Part shown: positions 1 to 8,556 of the stretch, piece after piece
Position numbering within the stretch: position 1 is the stretch's first letter
How the letters are laid out: each line of letters opens with the position of its first letter
Assembly (NCBI GenBank): GCA_002898735.1
Contig: BEHY01000018.1
Span: forward strand, 1 to 42,302
Reading direction: 5' to 3'
DNA: 42,302 nt
Source: Candidatus Thermoflexus japonica
GTDB lineage: Bacteria; Chloroflexota; Anaerolineae; Thermoflexales; Thermoflexaceae
The notes under the pieces: generated by a model
The model's database searches: none
Seen by the model: only the letters and a program-made list of their open reading frames with translations
Told to the model about the DNA's origin: nothing
Translations under genes and position numbers: made by a program

Positions 1-307
1 CCCACCCGCCGTCTGAGCCCTTTCTGGGTGCACCTGCTTTCCGCGTGGGCGAAGTGGCGCCGTGCCCGCAGGAGGGTTCGAGATTAGATTCGCCTCCTTT
101 GCGCTCCGCGATGCGGCTGACCCCAATCGTTAGCCAGCTTGGCCGGGCCTGGGCGAGGCGCGGTCGCAGGTTGCCGGTTGGCGGGGGTCTTGCCTCGCGC
201 AGCGCGGCGCGATGGCCGGGCGTGGAGCCGTTGGTCGGCGGTGGCGCGTGGGGTGGGCGGCTTGGTAGTCGGCCGGCGTTCTGGGGCCTGAGTTGAACGG
301 CGCTTGT

Positions 308-433
308 GCCTAACCCCGCATGCAGCGGACGCGGCTGCGCCGCGCGCCAGCGGGGGCGGAAATTCGGCCCAACATCATGCGCCAGCGGTGGCTCTTGGAC
401 GGCGACGCCGCGCCGCTGATGCCCTCGTTAACC
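308..433. repeat. attC-like imperfect inverted repeat (integron cassette site relic)
   Basis: A left core GCCTAAC (308-314, matching RYYYAAC) and a right core GTTAACC (427-433, one or two bases off GTTRRRY) flank two long complementary arms, about 318-342 and 402-424. The arms pair as GCAT, CAGCGG, CGCGGC and CGCC blocks, leaving single unpaired G and A bases on the left arm, like the extrahelical bases of integron attC sites. The span of 126 bases is within the attC range. A second right-half-like stretch ending in GTTAGCC lies at about 95-135, so 136-430 could be one cassette with no clear gene. No integrase gene is in the window. Confidence 0.4.
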
Positions 434-794
434 AGCACCCGAACATTGTTGTTTCCCGGCGGGCGCGAGAGGAAAAGCGAGCAGCGCCGTGGGTCGGGTT
501 GCGTTCGGGGATGGAAAGCGATACAATGGTGACCCAAGAGCGGCAACCCGTTCAGGCCTTGCGGAATGCCCAAAGGAGTGGGCCGAAAAACAGGGCGTGC
601 GAGAAGACGGCCCATGGCACGGCCCACCTTGCGAGAGACCCCCTGGGCGGTTATGGCATGCGGCGTAGCGGTAACGGCCCGGGAGGGCGTGGCTTGTGGT
701 GCGGACGGGTGAACGAGCTGAAGGCGCGGGGTTGGCCGTATTGGGGGAGACTGCCTGCGTTTGCCCGGATTTCGACTGGAGCACGCATGGGGTT
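434..794. other. Intergenic stretch without recognisable gene
   Basis: Open frames here and in 1-307 on both strands have no recognisable protein motif, no good ribosome-binding site and mutually inconsistent codon use. I see no tRNA, CRISPR or terminator. It may be decayed cassette or transposon DNA next to the attC-like site. Confidence 0.4.
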
Positions 795-1559
795 TCAGGC
801 CGGCCAGACCAGCCAGCCGGCTTCGGGATGCCGCTCCACCCGCATGGGGATCTCATAGGCGGCTTCCAGGAGGGCCGGTTGAAGGACCTCCTCCGGGGGG
901 CCGAACGCCAGCGCCCGGCCGTTTTTCAGCAGCAGCAGCCGATCGCAGAACCGGGCCGCCAGATGGAGATCGTGAATCGCCAGCACCCCCGCCATGCGAT
1001 CTGTCCAGAGCATCTGGCGGATCAGCTGGAGCAGCCGAAGCTGGTATTTCAGGTCGAGATGCGCGAAGGCCTCGTCCAGCAGCAGGATGCGTGGGGTCTG
1101 GGCAAAGGCGCGGGCGATGAGCAGGCGCTGGCGTTCCCCGCCCGAAAGCGTCCCCACCGGTCGCTCTGCGAACGCGCGGGTCTCCGTCCGAACCATCGCC
1201 CGCTCGATCTGCATGCGGTCCGTTGCGGAGAGCGGCGACAGCCAGGAAAGATACGGGGTGCGCCCGAAGGAGACCACCTCCTCCCCCGTGAACGCCTCGG
1301 GAAGGGAAGCCCCCTGGGGAACCACCGCGATCCACCGCGCCCGATGCTCCGGTGGAAGCCGGTGAAGGGGAACGTCCTCCCAGAGGATCGCGCCGGCCTG
1401 GATGGGGATCACGCCGCTCAGGGCGCGGAGCACCGTGGTCTTTCCCGCGCCGTTGGGGCCGATCAATCCCAGCGCCTGACCCGGCTCCACCAGGAAGCTT
1501 AACCCCGGGACGACCACGTGATCCCCATAGGTGATCTGTAAACCCTCTACCCGGAGCAT
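795..1559 (-). CDS. ABC transporter ATP-binding protein, FecE/BtuD type
   Basis: ATPase subunit of an importer of the iron-siderophore/haem/cobalamin class; it would sit on the inner membrane face and power two permease subunits. Visible motifs in order are Walker A GPNGAGKT, Q-loop VVPQGAS, signature LSGGERQR, Walker B RILLLDEAFAHLD and switch His in AIHDLHLA. At 254 residues it is normal for the family. The start at 1559 is chosen over an upstream in-frame ATG at 1580 because GGAGGA lies about 9 bases before it. No permease or binding-protein gene is adjacent on either side, so it is an orphan here; partners may lie to the left beyond the region of decayed DNA or elsewhere. Substrate cannot be told from the sequence. 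Confidence 0.9.
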   Translation of the reverse strand: MLRVEGLQITYGDHVVVPGLSFLVEPGQALGLIGPNGAGKTTVLRALSGVIPIQAGAILWEDVPLHRLPPEHRARWIAVVPQGASLPEAFTGEEVVSFGRTPYLSWLSPLSATDRMQIERAMVRTETRAFAERPVGTLSGGERQRLLIARAFAQTPRILLLDEAFAHLDLKYQLRLLQLIRQMLWTDRMAGVLAIHDLHLAARFCDRLLLLKNGRALAFGPPEEVLQPALLEAAYEIPMRVERHPEAGWLVWPA

Positions 1560-1670
1560 GCGATCTTTCCTCCGCTTCACGGGCAGGCAGCGCCGCCCGC
1601 CTCGGAGATGGCCTCGCCAGTCCCGATGGCGACCTGATCGGCCTCCAGGGAACAGTGTTCCCTTGCGTTC

Positions 1671-1699
1671 AGTTTAACAGCCTCGCCCCATCCCCGCAA
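1671..1699 (-). promoter_or_regulatory. Promoter of the ABC ATPase gene
   Basis: On the minus strand TTGCGG (1694-1699), a 17-base spacer and TAAACT (1671-1676). The same TAAACT -10 element occurs upstream of the HAD gene (12111) and the hydroxylase operon (26308). Confidence 0.4.
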
Positions 1700-1781
1700 A
1701 GCCGGAGACCTCCTCCGGGACGGATCCGCCCTCTGATTCGGCAATGGTCCGGGGATTGAGAGGAGCGATTTGCGTCACTAC

Positions 1782-1810
1782 TTGACAGTATGAAGATAAA
1801 TTACTAAAAT
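1782..1810 (+). promoter_or_regulatory. Sigma-70 promoter of the sugar operon
   Basis: Near-consensus TTGACA (1782-1787), 17-base spacer, TAAAAT (1805-1810). Transcription would start at about 1816-1818, close to the LacI-family start codon at 1841, giving a very short leader. Confidence 0.75.
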
Positions 1811-1821
1811 ATCAGTGATGA

Positions 1822-1833
1822 TAACACGTGTTA
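1822..1833. promoter_or_regulatory. Palindromic operator, probable LacI-family autoregulation site
   Basis: TAACACGTGTTA is a perfect 12-base palindrome with a central CG step, typical of LacI/GalR operators. It lies just downstream of the predicted start of transcription and 8 bases before the regulator gene, where bound repressor would block the whole operon. Only this copy is seen in the window. Confidence 0.6.
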
Positions 1834-1840
1834 GCAAGCG

Positions 1841-2881
1841 ATGATGAGGCGGCGATCTCCTACCGCGGAGGATGTGGCCCGCCTGGCCGGGGTTTCCCGG
1901 ACGACGGTCTCGCTGGTGCTGAACGGGGTTTCCGATGCTCGGATCCGCCCGGAGACCCGACAGCGGGTCCTGGAGGCGGCGGCTCGCCTGAACTACCGCC
2001 CCCACGCGGGAGCCCGGCATCTGGTCCGCGGGCGCTCGGAGGTGATCGCCTTTGTGATGCGTCAGACTCCCGATCAGGTTTTCGCGGATGCCTTCCTTCC
2101 GGAGGTGCTGCGGGGCCTGAGCGATGTCCTTCGGGAGGCGAATCTGCATCTGCTGCTCTTCCCCCTTGCCCCCGATCGTGCCCCTGAGGAGACCATCCGC
2201 CTGCTTCAGGAGCGCCGGGTCGATGGGATGGTTCTATCCGGCCCGCGCTTTGAGGATCGGGAGTGGCTGGAACGCTGGGGGCAGGAAACACCGGTAGTGC
2301 TCCTGGGCCATCTGGCGAACAGTGCGCTCCCTTCGGTGGATGTGGACAATGGGCAGGCGGCCGCCATGGCCACGCGCCATCTGCTCCGGCTGGGCCATCG
2401 GCGGGTCGGGCTGATCACCAACGCGCCGCTCTCGTATACGGCCAGTTACGAGCGCTGGCTTGGCTATCGCCAGGCCCTGGAGGAGGCCGGCCTGCCTTAC
2501 GATGAAGCCCTGGTCGCCTTCGGGGCCTTCACCCCCGCCAGCGGCGCGGCGGCGATGGAGCAATTGCTGAAGCTCCCGGACCCCCCCACCGCCGTCTTTG
2601 TGGCCAGCGATGTGGTCGCTTTCGGTGCCCTCCAGGTCATCCGCCGCCATGGCCTGCGGGTCCCCCAGGATCTGGCGCTCGTGGGCTTCGATGATGTGCC
2701 CCTGTCCGCCTATCTGGATCCCCCGCTGACCACGGTTCACCTGCCGGCGGAGGATCTTGGACGGGCGGCAGGCCAGCTGTTACTCCAGTGGATCCAGGAA
2801 GGAAGGCCCCCCACCTCAACAATCCGGCTGGCCACCGGGCTGGTGATCCGTCAATCCTGTGGCGCAGGAGGTGGAGCATGA
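1841..2881 (+). CDS. LacI/GalR family transcriptional regulator
   Basis: DNA-binding repressor, 346 residues as expected. The N-terminal helix-turn-helix and hinge are at about residues 7-60 (TAEDVARLAGVSRTTVSLVL, then PETRQRVLEAAARLNYRPHA). The rest is a periplasmic-binding-protein-like effector domain ending in VGFDDVPLSAYLDPPLTTV, the usual C-terminal pattern. There is no clear Shine-Dalgarno; the ATG at 1841 or the adjacent one at 1844 follows the promoter and operator directly. Its stop overlaps the start of the binding-protein gene by four bases (ATGA), so it is the first gene of the operon and likely controls it in response to a sugar, probably trehalose or a related glucoside. Confidence 0.93.
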   Translation: MMRRRSPTAEDVARLAGVSRTTVSLVLNGVSDARIRPETRQRVLEAAARLNYRPHAGARHLVRGRSEVIAFVMRQTPDQVFADAFLPEVLRGLSDVLREANLHLLLFPLAPDRAPEETIRLLQERRVDGMVLSGPRFEDREWLERWGQETPVVLLGHLANSALPSVDVDNGQAAAMATRHLLRLGHRRVGLITNAPLSYTASYERWLGYRQALEEAGLPYDEALVAFGAFTPASGAAAMEQLLKLPDPPTAVFVASDVVAFGALQVIRRHGLRVPQDLALVGFDDVPLSAYLDPPLTTVHLPAEDLGRAAGQLLLQWIQEGRPPTSTIRLATGLVIRQSCGAGGGA

Positions 2882-4146
2882 AACGCATCGGGTTCGCGCT
2901 GGTGGTTCTGATGCTGGCTGTCAGCGCCTGCGTGCCGGCAGCCACGCCGACCCCGGAACGGATCGTGGAGACCCGCGTCATTGAGCGGACGGTGCCGGTC
3001 GAAAAGACGGTCGAGGTCACCAAGGTGATTCCCACCCTGACCGTCATCGGCCCCTGGGCGGGCGCGGAGATGGACCAGTTCCTCCCCGTCCTGAAGGCCG
3101 CGGAGCAGAAGCTGGGCGTCCAGATCCGTTATCGGATCTACCGCGCGGAGGATCTCTCCCAGGTGCTGCCGCCCCAGTTCGAAGCAAAGCAGGCCCCCGG
3201 CGATGTGATCTTCATGTGGGACTGGTGGATCCAGAAGAACAAGGACCACGCGGTCGACCTCACGGATCTCTGGCAGAAGGAGGCGAGCCAGTTCGTTCTC
3301 CAGCCCAGCACGGTGGACGGCCGGGTCTATGCGGTTCCCTATGTTCTCTTTGTGAAGCCCGGCTTCTGGTATAAGAAGTCCTTCTTCCAGAAGCACAACC
3401 TGAAGCCGCCGACCACGTGGGAGGAGTTCCTGGCCCTCCTGGATCAGATCTCCAAGGTCCCCGGCATTAAGAAGGCGATCATCAGCGGCGATGGCGTGGG
3501 CTGGCCGCTGAGTGACATCGTGGAGCACTTCCTGATCACCTTCGGCGGGCCGGAGCTCCAGGAGAACCTGATCGCCGGCAAGGTCCGGTTCACCGATCCC
3601 CAGGTCCGCGCCATCTTCGCGGAGCGGCTGGTTCCCCTGCTCGGAAAATACTTCAGCGACCCCGTGGAGTGGACCCAGGCCGTTGACCTCTGGTGGAACG
3701 AGGAGTATGGCCTGTTCTTTATGGGGAACTGGCTGACCGGGATGGTGAAGGATCCGAACGACCTGGGCGTGTTCACCCTGCCCGGAGCCCGCGGGGTGGT
3801 GGGCGGCACCGACTGGGCTTTCATCCCCAAATACAGCGAGAACGTGGAGGCGGCCAAGCAGCTCGTCGCCTTCCTGATCAGCAAGGAGGGGATGGAGATC
3901 CGGGCCAGGCAGGGCGGCAAGCTCGCCAGCCGCAAGGACATCTCCCCCGACGTCTACCCGCCGGCCGACCGGGCCCTGGCGGAGGCCCTGGCGAAGATCG
4001 AGCGGCCGAACGTCCCGGACCTGGATGACACGGTGGGTGGGGACTGGCAACGCCTGTTCTGGGATCAGCTGAAGCTCCTCTGGGTGCGCCCCCAGGCGCT
4101 GGACAGCGTGCTCCGCACGCTGGACGCCCGGTTCCCAACCCGGTAG
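2878..4146 (+). CDS. Sugar ABC transporter substrate-binding lipoprotein
   Basis: Extracellular family-1 (MalE-type) solute-binding protein, 422 residues. It opens with a lipoprotein signal peptide whose lipobox AVSAC places the lipidated Cys at about residue 17, followed by a Pro/Thr linker and a short charged stretch (RVIERTVPVEKTVEV) before the globular domain, so it should be membrane-tethered outside the cell. Start at 2878 follows GGAGG and overlaps the regulator stop. The mature protein has the typical hinge region of this family (VDGRVYAVPYV) and C-terminal helical lobe. Context with TreT suggests trehalose, maltose or another alpha-glucoside as the ligand; that is inference. Confidence 0.92.
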   Translation: MKRIGFALVVLMLAVSACVPAATPTPERIVETRVIERTVPVEKTVEVTKVIPTLTVIGPWAGAEMDQFLPVLKAAEQKLGVQIRYRIYRAEDLSQVLPPQFEAKQAPGDVIFMWDWWIQKNKDHAVDLTDLWQKEASQFVLQPSTVDGRVYAVPYVLFVKPGFWYKKSFFQKHNLKPPTTWEEFLALLDQISKVPGIKKAIISGDGVGWPLSDIVEHFLITFGGPELQENLIAGKVRFTDPQVRAIFAERLVPLLGKYFSDPVEWTQAVDLWWNEEYGLFFMGNWLTGMVKDPNDLGVFTLPGARGVVGGTDWAFIPKYSENVEAAKQLVAFLISKEGMEIRARQGGKLASRKDISPDVYPPADRALAEALAKIERPNVPDLDDTVGGDWQRLFWDQLKLLWVRPQALDSVLRTLDARFPTR

Positions 4147-4155
4147 CTGATCGTG

Positions 4156-4190
4156 GGGCGGGCGGCGAAGCCGCCCGCCCTACCCTTTTT
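4156..4190 (+). terminator. Strong hairpin after the binding-protein gene
   Basis: An 11-bp perfect GC stem (4156-4166 with 4170-4180), GAA loop and a T5 run at 4186-4190. Placed between binding-protein and permease genes, it probably acts as a partial terminator or RNA-stabilising barrier that makes binding protein more abundant than permeases. Confidence 0.7.
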
Positions 4191-4269
4191 GCAGGGGATC
4201 TTTCCTCCCAACGCGGGAGAGCGCTTCCCGTTTACAGGTTCTACGAATCCGAATTTGGAGCGGAAGGAC

Positions 4270-5178
4270 ATGTCGGCATGGCGATGGGGGAAGCGAATCG
4301 GACGCTGGGGAAGTTTCCTGGGGTTCACCGCACCCGCTTTGCTCCTCATTCTCTTCTTCATCATCCTCCCTGCCTTGCAGACCATTGCCCTCAGCTTCAC
4401 TGACCGAGAGGGGGCTTTTGTGGGGCTGCGGAATTTCGCCCAGGTCCTCTCCGACCCCGACACCTTCAATCTCACCGGCTTCCCGCCCGGCCCACCCCCG
4501 TGGGGGTCGATCGTCCACAACGCGGTGTGGATCCTGCTCCATCTTCCGCTGACGGTCGGATTGGGTCTGATCCTGGCCGTGTTGCTGGATCGAGCCCGCG
4601 GGGCCACCTTCCTCAAATCCATTATTTTTCTGGGGATGGTCACGCCGATGATCGTGGGCGGCGTGATCATCCGCTTCCTGTTCGATGAGAACGCGGGGGT
4701 TGTAACCGCGATCCTGCGGGCGGTGGGCCTGACGGAGCTGGGGCGGAGCTGGACCGCCTACCCGGAGACGGCGTTGCCGGCCCTGATCCTCGGGTCCGTC
4801 TGGCTCTGGGTCGGGTTCAGCATGATCCTTTACAGCGCCGGCCTGGCGACGATCCCACGGGATTACTATGAGGCCGCCGCGGTGGATGGCGCAGGTCCCC
4901 TCCAGCAATTCTGGTATATCACCATCCCCAGCCTCCGTCCGGTCACGATGGTGATCGTGGCCATGACCGTCCTCTGGGAACTGAAGATCTTCGACATCGT
5001 CTACACCGCGACTCTGGGCGGCCCGGGCGGCGCCACCATGGTTCTCGCCCTCCAGATGTATTTCTACGCCTTCCGGGCCCTGGAGTTCCACCGCGCAGCC
5101 ACCGTGGCCACCCTGCTGACGCTCTTCACGCTGATCGTCGGCCTCTGGTTCGTGCGGACCACGCGCTCCTCGGAGTGA
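4270..5178 (+). CDS. Sugar ABC transporter permease (MalF type)
   Basis: Inner-membrane permease, 302 residues, about six transmembrane helices. The EAA motif that docks the ATPase is visible as YEAAAVDGAGPLQQFWYITIP near residue 200. Start at 4270 follows GGAAGG; an in-frame ATG upstream at 4153 would run through the intergenic hairpin and is rejected. A Pro/Gly-rich loop (FPPGPPPWG) precedes the second helix. It pairs with the next gene, which starts two bases after its stop. Confidence 0.93.
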   Translation: MSAWRWGKRIGRWGSFLGFTAPALLLILFFIILPALQTIALSFTDREGAFVGLRNFAQVLSDPDTFNLTGFPPGPPPWGSIVHNAVWILLHLPLTVGLGLILAVLLDRARGATFLKSIIFLGMVTPMIVGGVIIRFLFDENAGVVTAILRAVGLTELGRSWTAYPETALPALILGSVWLWVGFSMILYSAGLATIPRDYYEAAAVDGAGPLQQFWYITIPSLRPVTMVIVAMTVLWELKIFDIVYTATLGGPGGATMVLALQMYFYAFRALEFHRAATVATLLTLFTLIVGLWFVRTTRSSE

Positions 5179-5180
5179 AC

Positions 5181-6014
5181 ATGATGCGGCGATGGGGACA
5201 GGAACTGGCAGTGAACGCGCTGGCGTGGGGGGTGGGCCTGATCTGGATCATCCCCTTCATCGGCATCCTGATGAGCGCCCTGCGCCCCCAGAGCGAGCTG
5301 ATCCACGGGTGGTGGCAGTTCTCCTCCTTCACCATCTCCCTGGATAACTTTCTGAAGGCCTGGAACCATCCCACCGCCCCCATCGGACAGGGGATCCGCA
5401 ACTCCCTGGTGGTGGTGATCCCGGCTACGGTCCTGCCGATCTTCATCGGGGCGATGGCGGCTTACGCGCTGCTGCGCTTCCCCTTCCCGTTGCGGGATCC
5501 CCTCTTCCTGACGATCGTCCTCCTGATGGCCATCCCTCAGCAGATGGTGGCCGTCCCTCTCTTCCGGTTCCTGCGGGACCTGGGGCTGATCAACAGCTAT
5601 CTCGGGCTGATCCTGGTGCACACGGCGTGGGCGCTGCCCTGGGTGATCCTCTTCCTGCGGAACTATTTCTCCACCCTGCCGCCGGAGATCGAGGAGGCGG
5701 CCAGCCTGGATGGGGCGGGCCGGTTCCAGATCTTCACCCGGATCGTGCTGCCTCTCAGCCTGCCGGGCCTGGCCTCGGCGGCTGCCCTGCAGCTGACCTG
5801 GGCCTGGAACGATTTCTTTATGGCGCTGATCCTGATCTACGATCCGGATATGCTGGTGGCCACCCAGCGGATCCCCCTGCTGCGGGGCCAGTATCATATC
5901 GATTGGGGTGTGCTGACCGCAGCGTCCATCCTGACCATGAGCGTGCCGATCCTGGTGTTTGCCCTGCTCCAGCGCTATTACATCCGGGGTCTGATCGGGT
6001 GGACCCTGAAATAG
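5181..6014 (+). CDS. Sugar ABC transporter permease (MalG type)
   Basis: Second membrane permease, 277 residues, six predicted helices. EAA loop is EEAASLDGAGRFQIFTRIVLP. The ATG at 5181 has GGAG five bases upstream; a GTG at 5175 overlapping the previous stop is also in frame, so the exact start is uncertain by two codons. No ATPase subunit is encoded in this operon; the transporter must borrow a shared MsiK/MalK-like ATPase from elsewhere. Confidence 0.92.
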   Translation: MMRRWGQELAVNALAWGVGLIWIIPFIGILMSALRPQSELIHGWWQFSSFTISLDNFLKAWNHPTAPIGQGIRNSLVVVIPATVLPIFIGAMAAYALLRFPFPLRDPLFLTIVLLMAIPQQMVAVPLFRFLRDLGLINSYLGLILVHTAWALPWVILFLRNYFSTLPPEIEEAASLDGAGRFQIFTRIVLPLSLPGLASAAALQLTWAWNDFFMALILIYDPDMLVATQRIPLLRGQYHIDWGVLTAASILTMSVPILVFALLQRYYIRGLIGWTLK

Positions 6015-6084
6015 CGGGCAGCGCTTGCCTGGAGTGTTTTCAACCGTTGGGCAGGGCTGATGCTCGTTCCGACGGAGGAGCACG

Positions 6085-7323
6085 ATGCACGAACCCGTAT
6101 CCGTTCCCCCCCGATCCCTGGATGCGTTACGCCCCCTGGTGGGGGATGAGGTCATCGAGGCCCTTCGGGAGCTCGCCGCGCCCCTGCGCGGCCTGCGGGT
6201 GCTGCACGTGAACGCCACCGCCTTCGGTGGGGGAGTGGCCGAGATCCTGGCCACCCATATCCCCCTGTTGCAGGATCTCGGTCTGGAGGCGGAGTGGCGG
6301 GTGATCCACGGGGACGATGCCTTCTTCCGGGTCACCAAGGCGATGCATAACGGCCTCCAGGGGATGGACCTCGCCTTCCCCCCGGAGATGCAGGGGATCT
6401 GGAAGGAGGGCAACCGGCAGAATGCGGCGTCTCTGTCAGGAGACTACGATGTCATCGTGATCCATGACCCTCAGCCGGCCGGCATCCCCATGCTGCGGGA
6501 ACGCCGCGGGGCCCGGTTCTGGATCTGGCGCTGTCATATCGATACCAGCGCCCCGAATCCGGCGTTCTGGTCCTTTCTGCTCCCCTATCTCTCCGTTTAC
6601 GATGCGGCGATTTTCACCATGGCCGAATACGTGGGGCCTGGCTTCCCGGTATCCCGGGTGGCCATCATCCCTCCGACCATCGATCCGCTCTCGCCCAAAA
6701 ACGCCCCCATGGATCCGGGGGAAGCGCGGGCCACCGTTGCCCGGTTTGGGGTGGATGGGAACCGGCCGTTGCTTCTCCAGGTCTCCCGCTTCGACCCGTG
6801 GAAGGATCCCCTCGGGGTGATCGATGCCTACCGGCTGGTCAAGCGGGAGCGCCCGGAGGTTCAGCTGGCCCTGGTCGGATCCATGGCCCACGATGACCCG
6901 GAGGGATGGTTTTATTACGATCGCACCCTGCGGCATGCGGGGGAGGACCCGGATCTTCACGTCCTGCACAACTTCCATGGGGTGGGCGCCTGGGAGGTCA
7001 ATGCCTTCCAGCGGGTCGCGGATGTGGTCATCCAGAAATCCCTGCGGGAGGGCTTTGGGCTCACGGTCACAGAGGCCCTGTGGAAAGGGAAGCCGGTCAT
7101 CGGGGGCCGCGTCGGCGGGATTCCATTGCAGGTCCTGGATGGGGAAACCGGTTTCCTGGTGAGCAGCGTGGAGGAGTGCGCGGCAAGGGCGCTGGAGTTG
7201 CTGGCCCATCCGGAGAAAGCCCGGGCGATGGGGGAGCGGGGCCGGGACCATGTGCGACAGCATTTCCTTTGCACCCGGGGCCTGCGGGATGAACTGATGC
7301 TGCTCCGATCCCTTCTGGATTAA
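6085..7323 (+). CDS. treT: Trehalose synthase (TreT-type GT4 glycosyltransferase)
   Basis: Retaining GT-B glycosyltransferase; TreT makes trehalose from a nucleoside-diphosphate glucose and glucose, and can run in reverse. It is 412 residues, the length of characterised archaeal TreT. Visible features: N-terminal HVNATAFGGGVAEIL loop, middle domain start VSRFDPWKDPLGVIDAYRLV, and the GT4 donor-binding motif REGFGLTVTEALWKGKPVI (two Glu seven residues apart). A GGAGGAGC site precedes the ATG. Lying behind trehalose/maltose-type transporter genes, it resembles the Thermococcus trehalose operon, but with a LacI regulator in place of TrmB. Taken together the operon likely takes up trehalose or maltose and interconverts trehalose with activated glucose. 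Confidence 0.85.
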   Translation: MHEPVSVPPRSLDALRPLVGDEVIEALRELAAPLRGLRVLHVNATAFGGGVAEILATHIPLLQDLGLEAEWRVIHGDDAFFRVTKAMHNGLQGMDLAFPPEMQGIWKEGNRQNAASLSGDYDVIVIHDPQPAGIPMLRERRGARFWIWRCHIDTSAPNPAFWSFLLPYLSVYDAAIFTMAEYVGPGFPVSRVAIIPPTIDPLSPKNAPMDPGEARATVARFGVDGNRPLLLQVSRFDPWKDPLGVIDAYRLVKRERPEVQLALVGSMAHDDPEGWFYYDRTLRHAGEDPDLHVLHNFHGVGAWEVNAFQRVADVVIQKSLREGFGLTVTEALWKGKPVIGGRVGGIPLQVLDGETGFLVSSVEECAARALELLAHPEKARAMGERGRDHVRQHFLCTRGLRDELMLLRSLLD

Positions 7324-7354
7324 GATCCGCTTTAGCGGGTTCGAGGGGAAGCGC

Positions 7355-7846
7355 TCACCCGTCACGCTCCCCCAGGAACGTCTGGAGCTCCTGAGCCTGC
7401 TCCGGGTTCAGCGCCCGGATCAGACGCAGGAGGGCCTCAAAGCCCTCCGGGGTGATCCGGAAAACTGTGCCGTGGTGAACGCGAAGGAACTCGAAGTGGT
7501 CGCGGGCCCGGGGGATCTGGCGCACCAGGAAAAGGGGGACAGGCTCGTGGAGCCATACGGTGGGGGCCGGGGCCAGATCGAAGGTGTCGTAAGGCCCCCC
7601 CTCGACCTCGGGGTAGCCATCAGAGGCCAGGCGGGCCAGGCCGATAATCCCCTCGCCGGCCTGGTAGGCCACCACCATATCCCCCTTTCGCATCTCACGG
7701 ATCCGGGCCCATGAGACCGGGGAGCGGATCCATTCTCGACCTCCCCAGTTCCGCCCCTCCTCCTCCGGATTCCGGAAGAAATCCCGCCAGTGCCAGCGCC
7801 CTGCCGAAGCGCTGGCAACGACCCACCAGGCGCGGTATGGGCTCAT
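7355..7846 (-). CDS. EVE domain protein
   Basis: Small PUA-like fold protein, 163 residues, with the EVE hallmarks: WWVVASASAGRWHWRDF at the start, MRKGDMVVAYQAGEGIIGLA in the middle, and a late FRITPEGFEALLRLI helix. EVE/YTH-like domains bind modified bases in DNA or RNA. AAGGTGAG precedes the start. It is the last gene of a minus-strand operon with a 3-methyladenine DNA glycosylase, which makes a role around modified or damaged bases plausible, though unproven. Confidence 0.8.
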   Translation of the reverse strand: MSPYRAWWVVASASAGRWHWRDFFRNPEEEGRNWGGREWIRSPVSWARIREMRKGDMVVAYQAGEGIIGLARLASDGYPEVEGGPYDTFDLAPAPTVWLHEPVPLFLVRQIPRARDHFEFLRVHHGTVFRITPEGFEALLRLIRALNPEQAQELQTFLGERDG

Positions 7847-7895
7847 CAGGAACTCACCTTCCCGTGCCGCGAAGCGATAGGAGCGCTGGGGGTTG

Positions 7896-8525
7896 CTAAT
7901 CCGACACGCACGGATGGTCGCGGATGTAAAACCGCCACGGTCGGGTGCGGGCGAGGAGATCCCCGCGCACCCGGACGCGGGGGCCGGTGGTCACCTGATC
8001 ATCGGGGACCGGCTCCCCGATCTCGATCCAGAGCCGGGCATCCGGCGCACACAGGTCGTGGCCGTTCAACCTCCGGTCGATGCCCAGCCCCGCGCAGACC
8101 CGACCGGGGCCTCGCAACCAGTCCCGCGCCGGGACCCCGGGACGCCGACGGGCGATCCAGGAGAGCCCCTCCTCGGGCTCCAGGGCTCGGATCAGGATGG
8201 CAGCCGGGAACCCTTCCGGTTCCGTGACGATGTTCAGGCAATAATGCTGGCCGTAAATCATATAGACATAGGCGTGTCCGGGTGGACCATACATCACCGC
8301 GTTGCGGGCGGTGCGGCCAACGGAGGCATGGGAGGCCTGGTCATCCTCGCCAATGTAAGCCTCCACCTCGACGATGCGCCCCGAGATCCGACGTCCGCGG
8401 ATCTGATGCACAAGGCGTCGCCCCAGGAGATCCCGGGCGACCTCCAGGGTGGGCCGCTCGAAGAACGCGCGGGGAAGCCGTTGCATGGTCTCCGGAGCCG
8501 GTGGTTGGGCAAGGATGCGCCGCAT
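7896..8525 (-). CDS. DNA-3-methyladenine glycosylase (AAG/MPG family)
   Basis: Base-excision repair enzyme removing alkylated purines. Family motifs are clear: LPRAFFERPTLEVARDLLGRRLV at the N-terminus, the catalytic block IVEVEAYIGEDDQASHAS, then YVYMIYGQHYCLNIVTE, AILIRALEP and GPGRVCAGLGIDRRLNG. I give the ATG at 8525; the family core begins only at about residue 14, and the ATG at 8486 preceded by GGAG would give a 197-residue protein closer to the usual length. A TTG at 8564 overlapping the upstream stop is less likely. Co-transcribed with the TrpC-like gene upstream and the EVE gene 49 bases downstream. Confidence 0.92.
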   Translation of the reverse strand: MRRILAQPPAPETMQRLPRAFFERPTLEVARDLLGRRLVHQIRGRRISGRIVEVEAYIGEDDQASHASVGRTARNAVMYGPPGHAYVYMIYGQHYCLNIVTEPEGFPAAILIRALEPEEGLSWIARRRPGVPARDWLRGPGRVCAGLGIDRRLNGHDLCAPDARLWIEIGEPVPDDQVTTGPRVRVRGDLLARTRPWRFYIRDHPCVSD

Positions 8526-8556
8526 GGTCGGGTTGTGGGAGGGAAGGAAAATGTCC

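Noticed and set aside
77..115. tRNA-like GGTTCGA segment
   Set aside because: The surrounding bases do not form a five-pair T-arm or a cloverleaf; no tRNA was found in the window.
45..858. Overlapping open frames at the left edge
   Set aside because: Arg/Pro/Gly-rich translations in GC-rich DNA, no ribosome sites or motifs, and they overlap the attC-like structure and each other.
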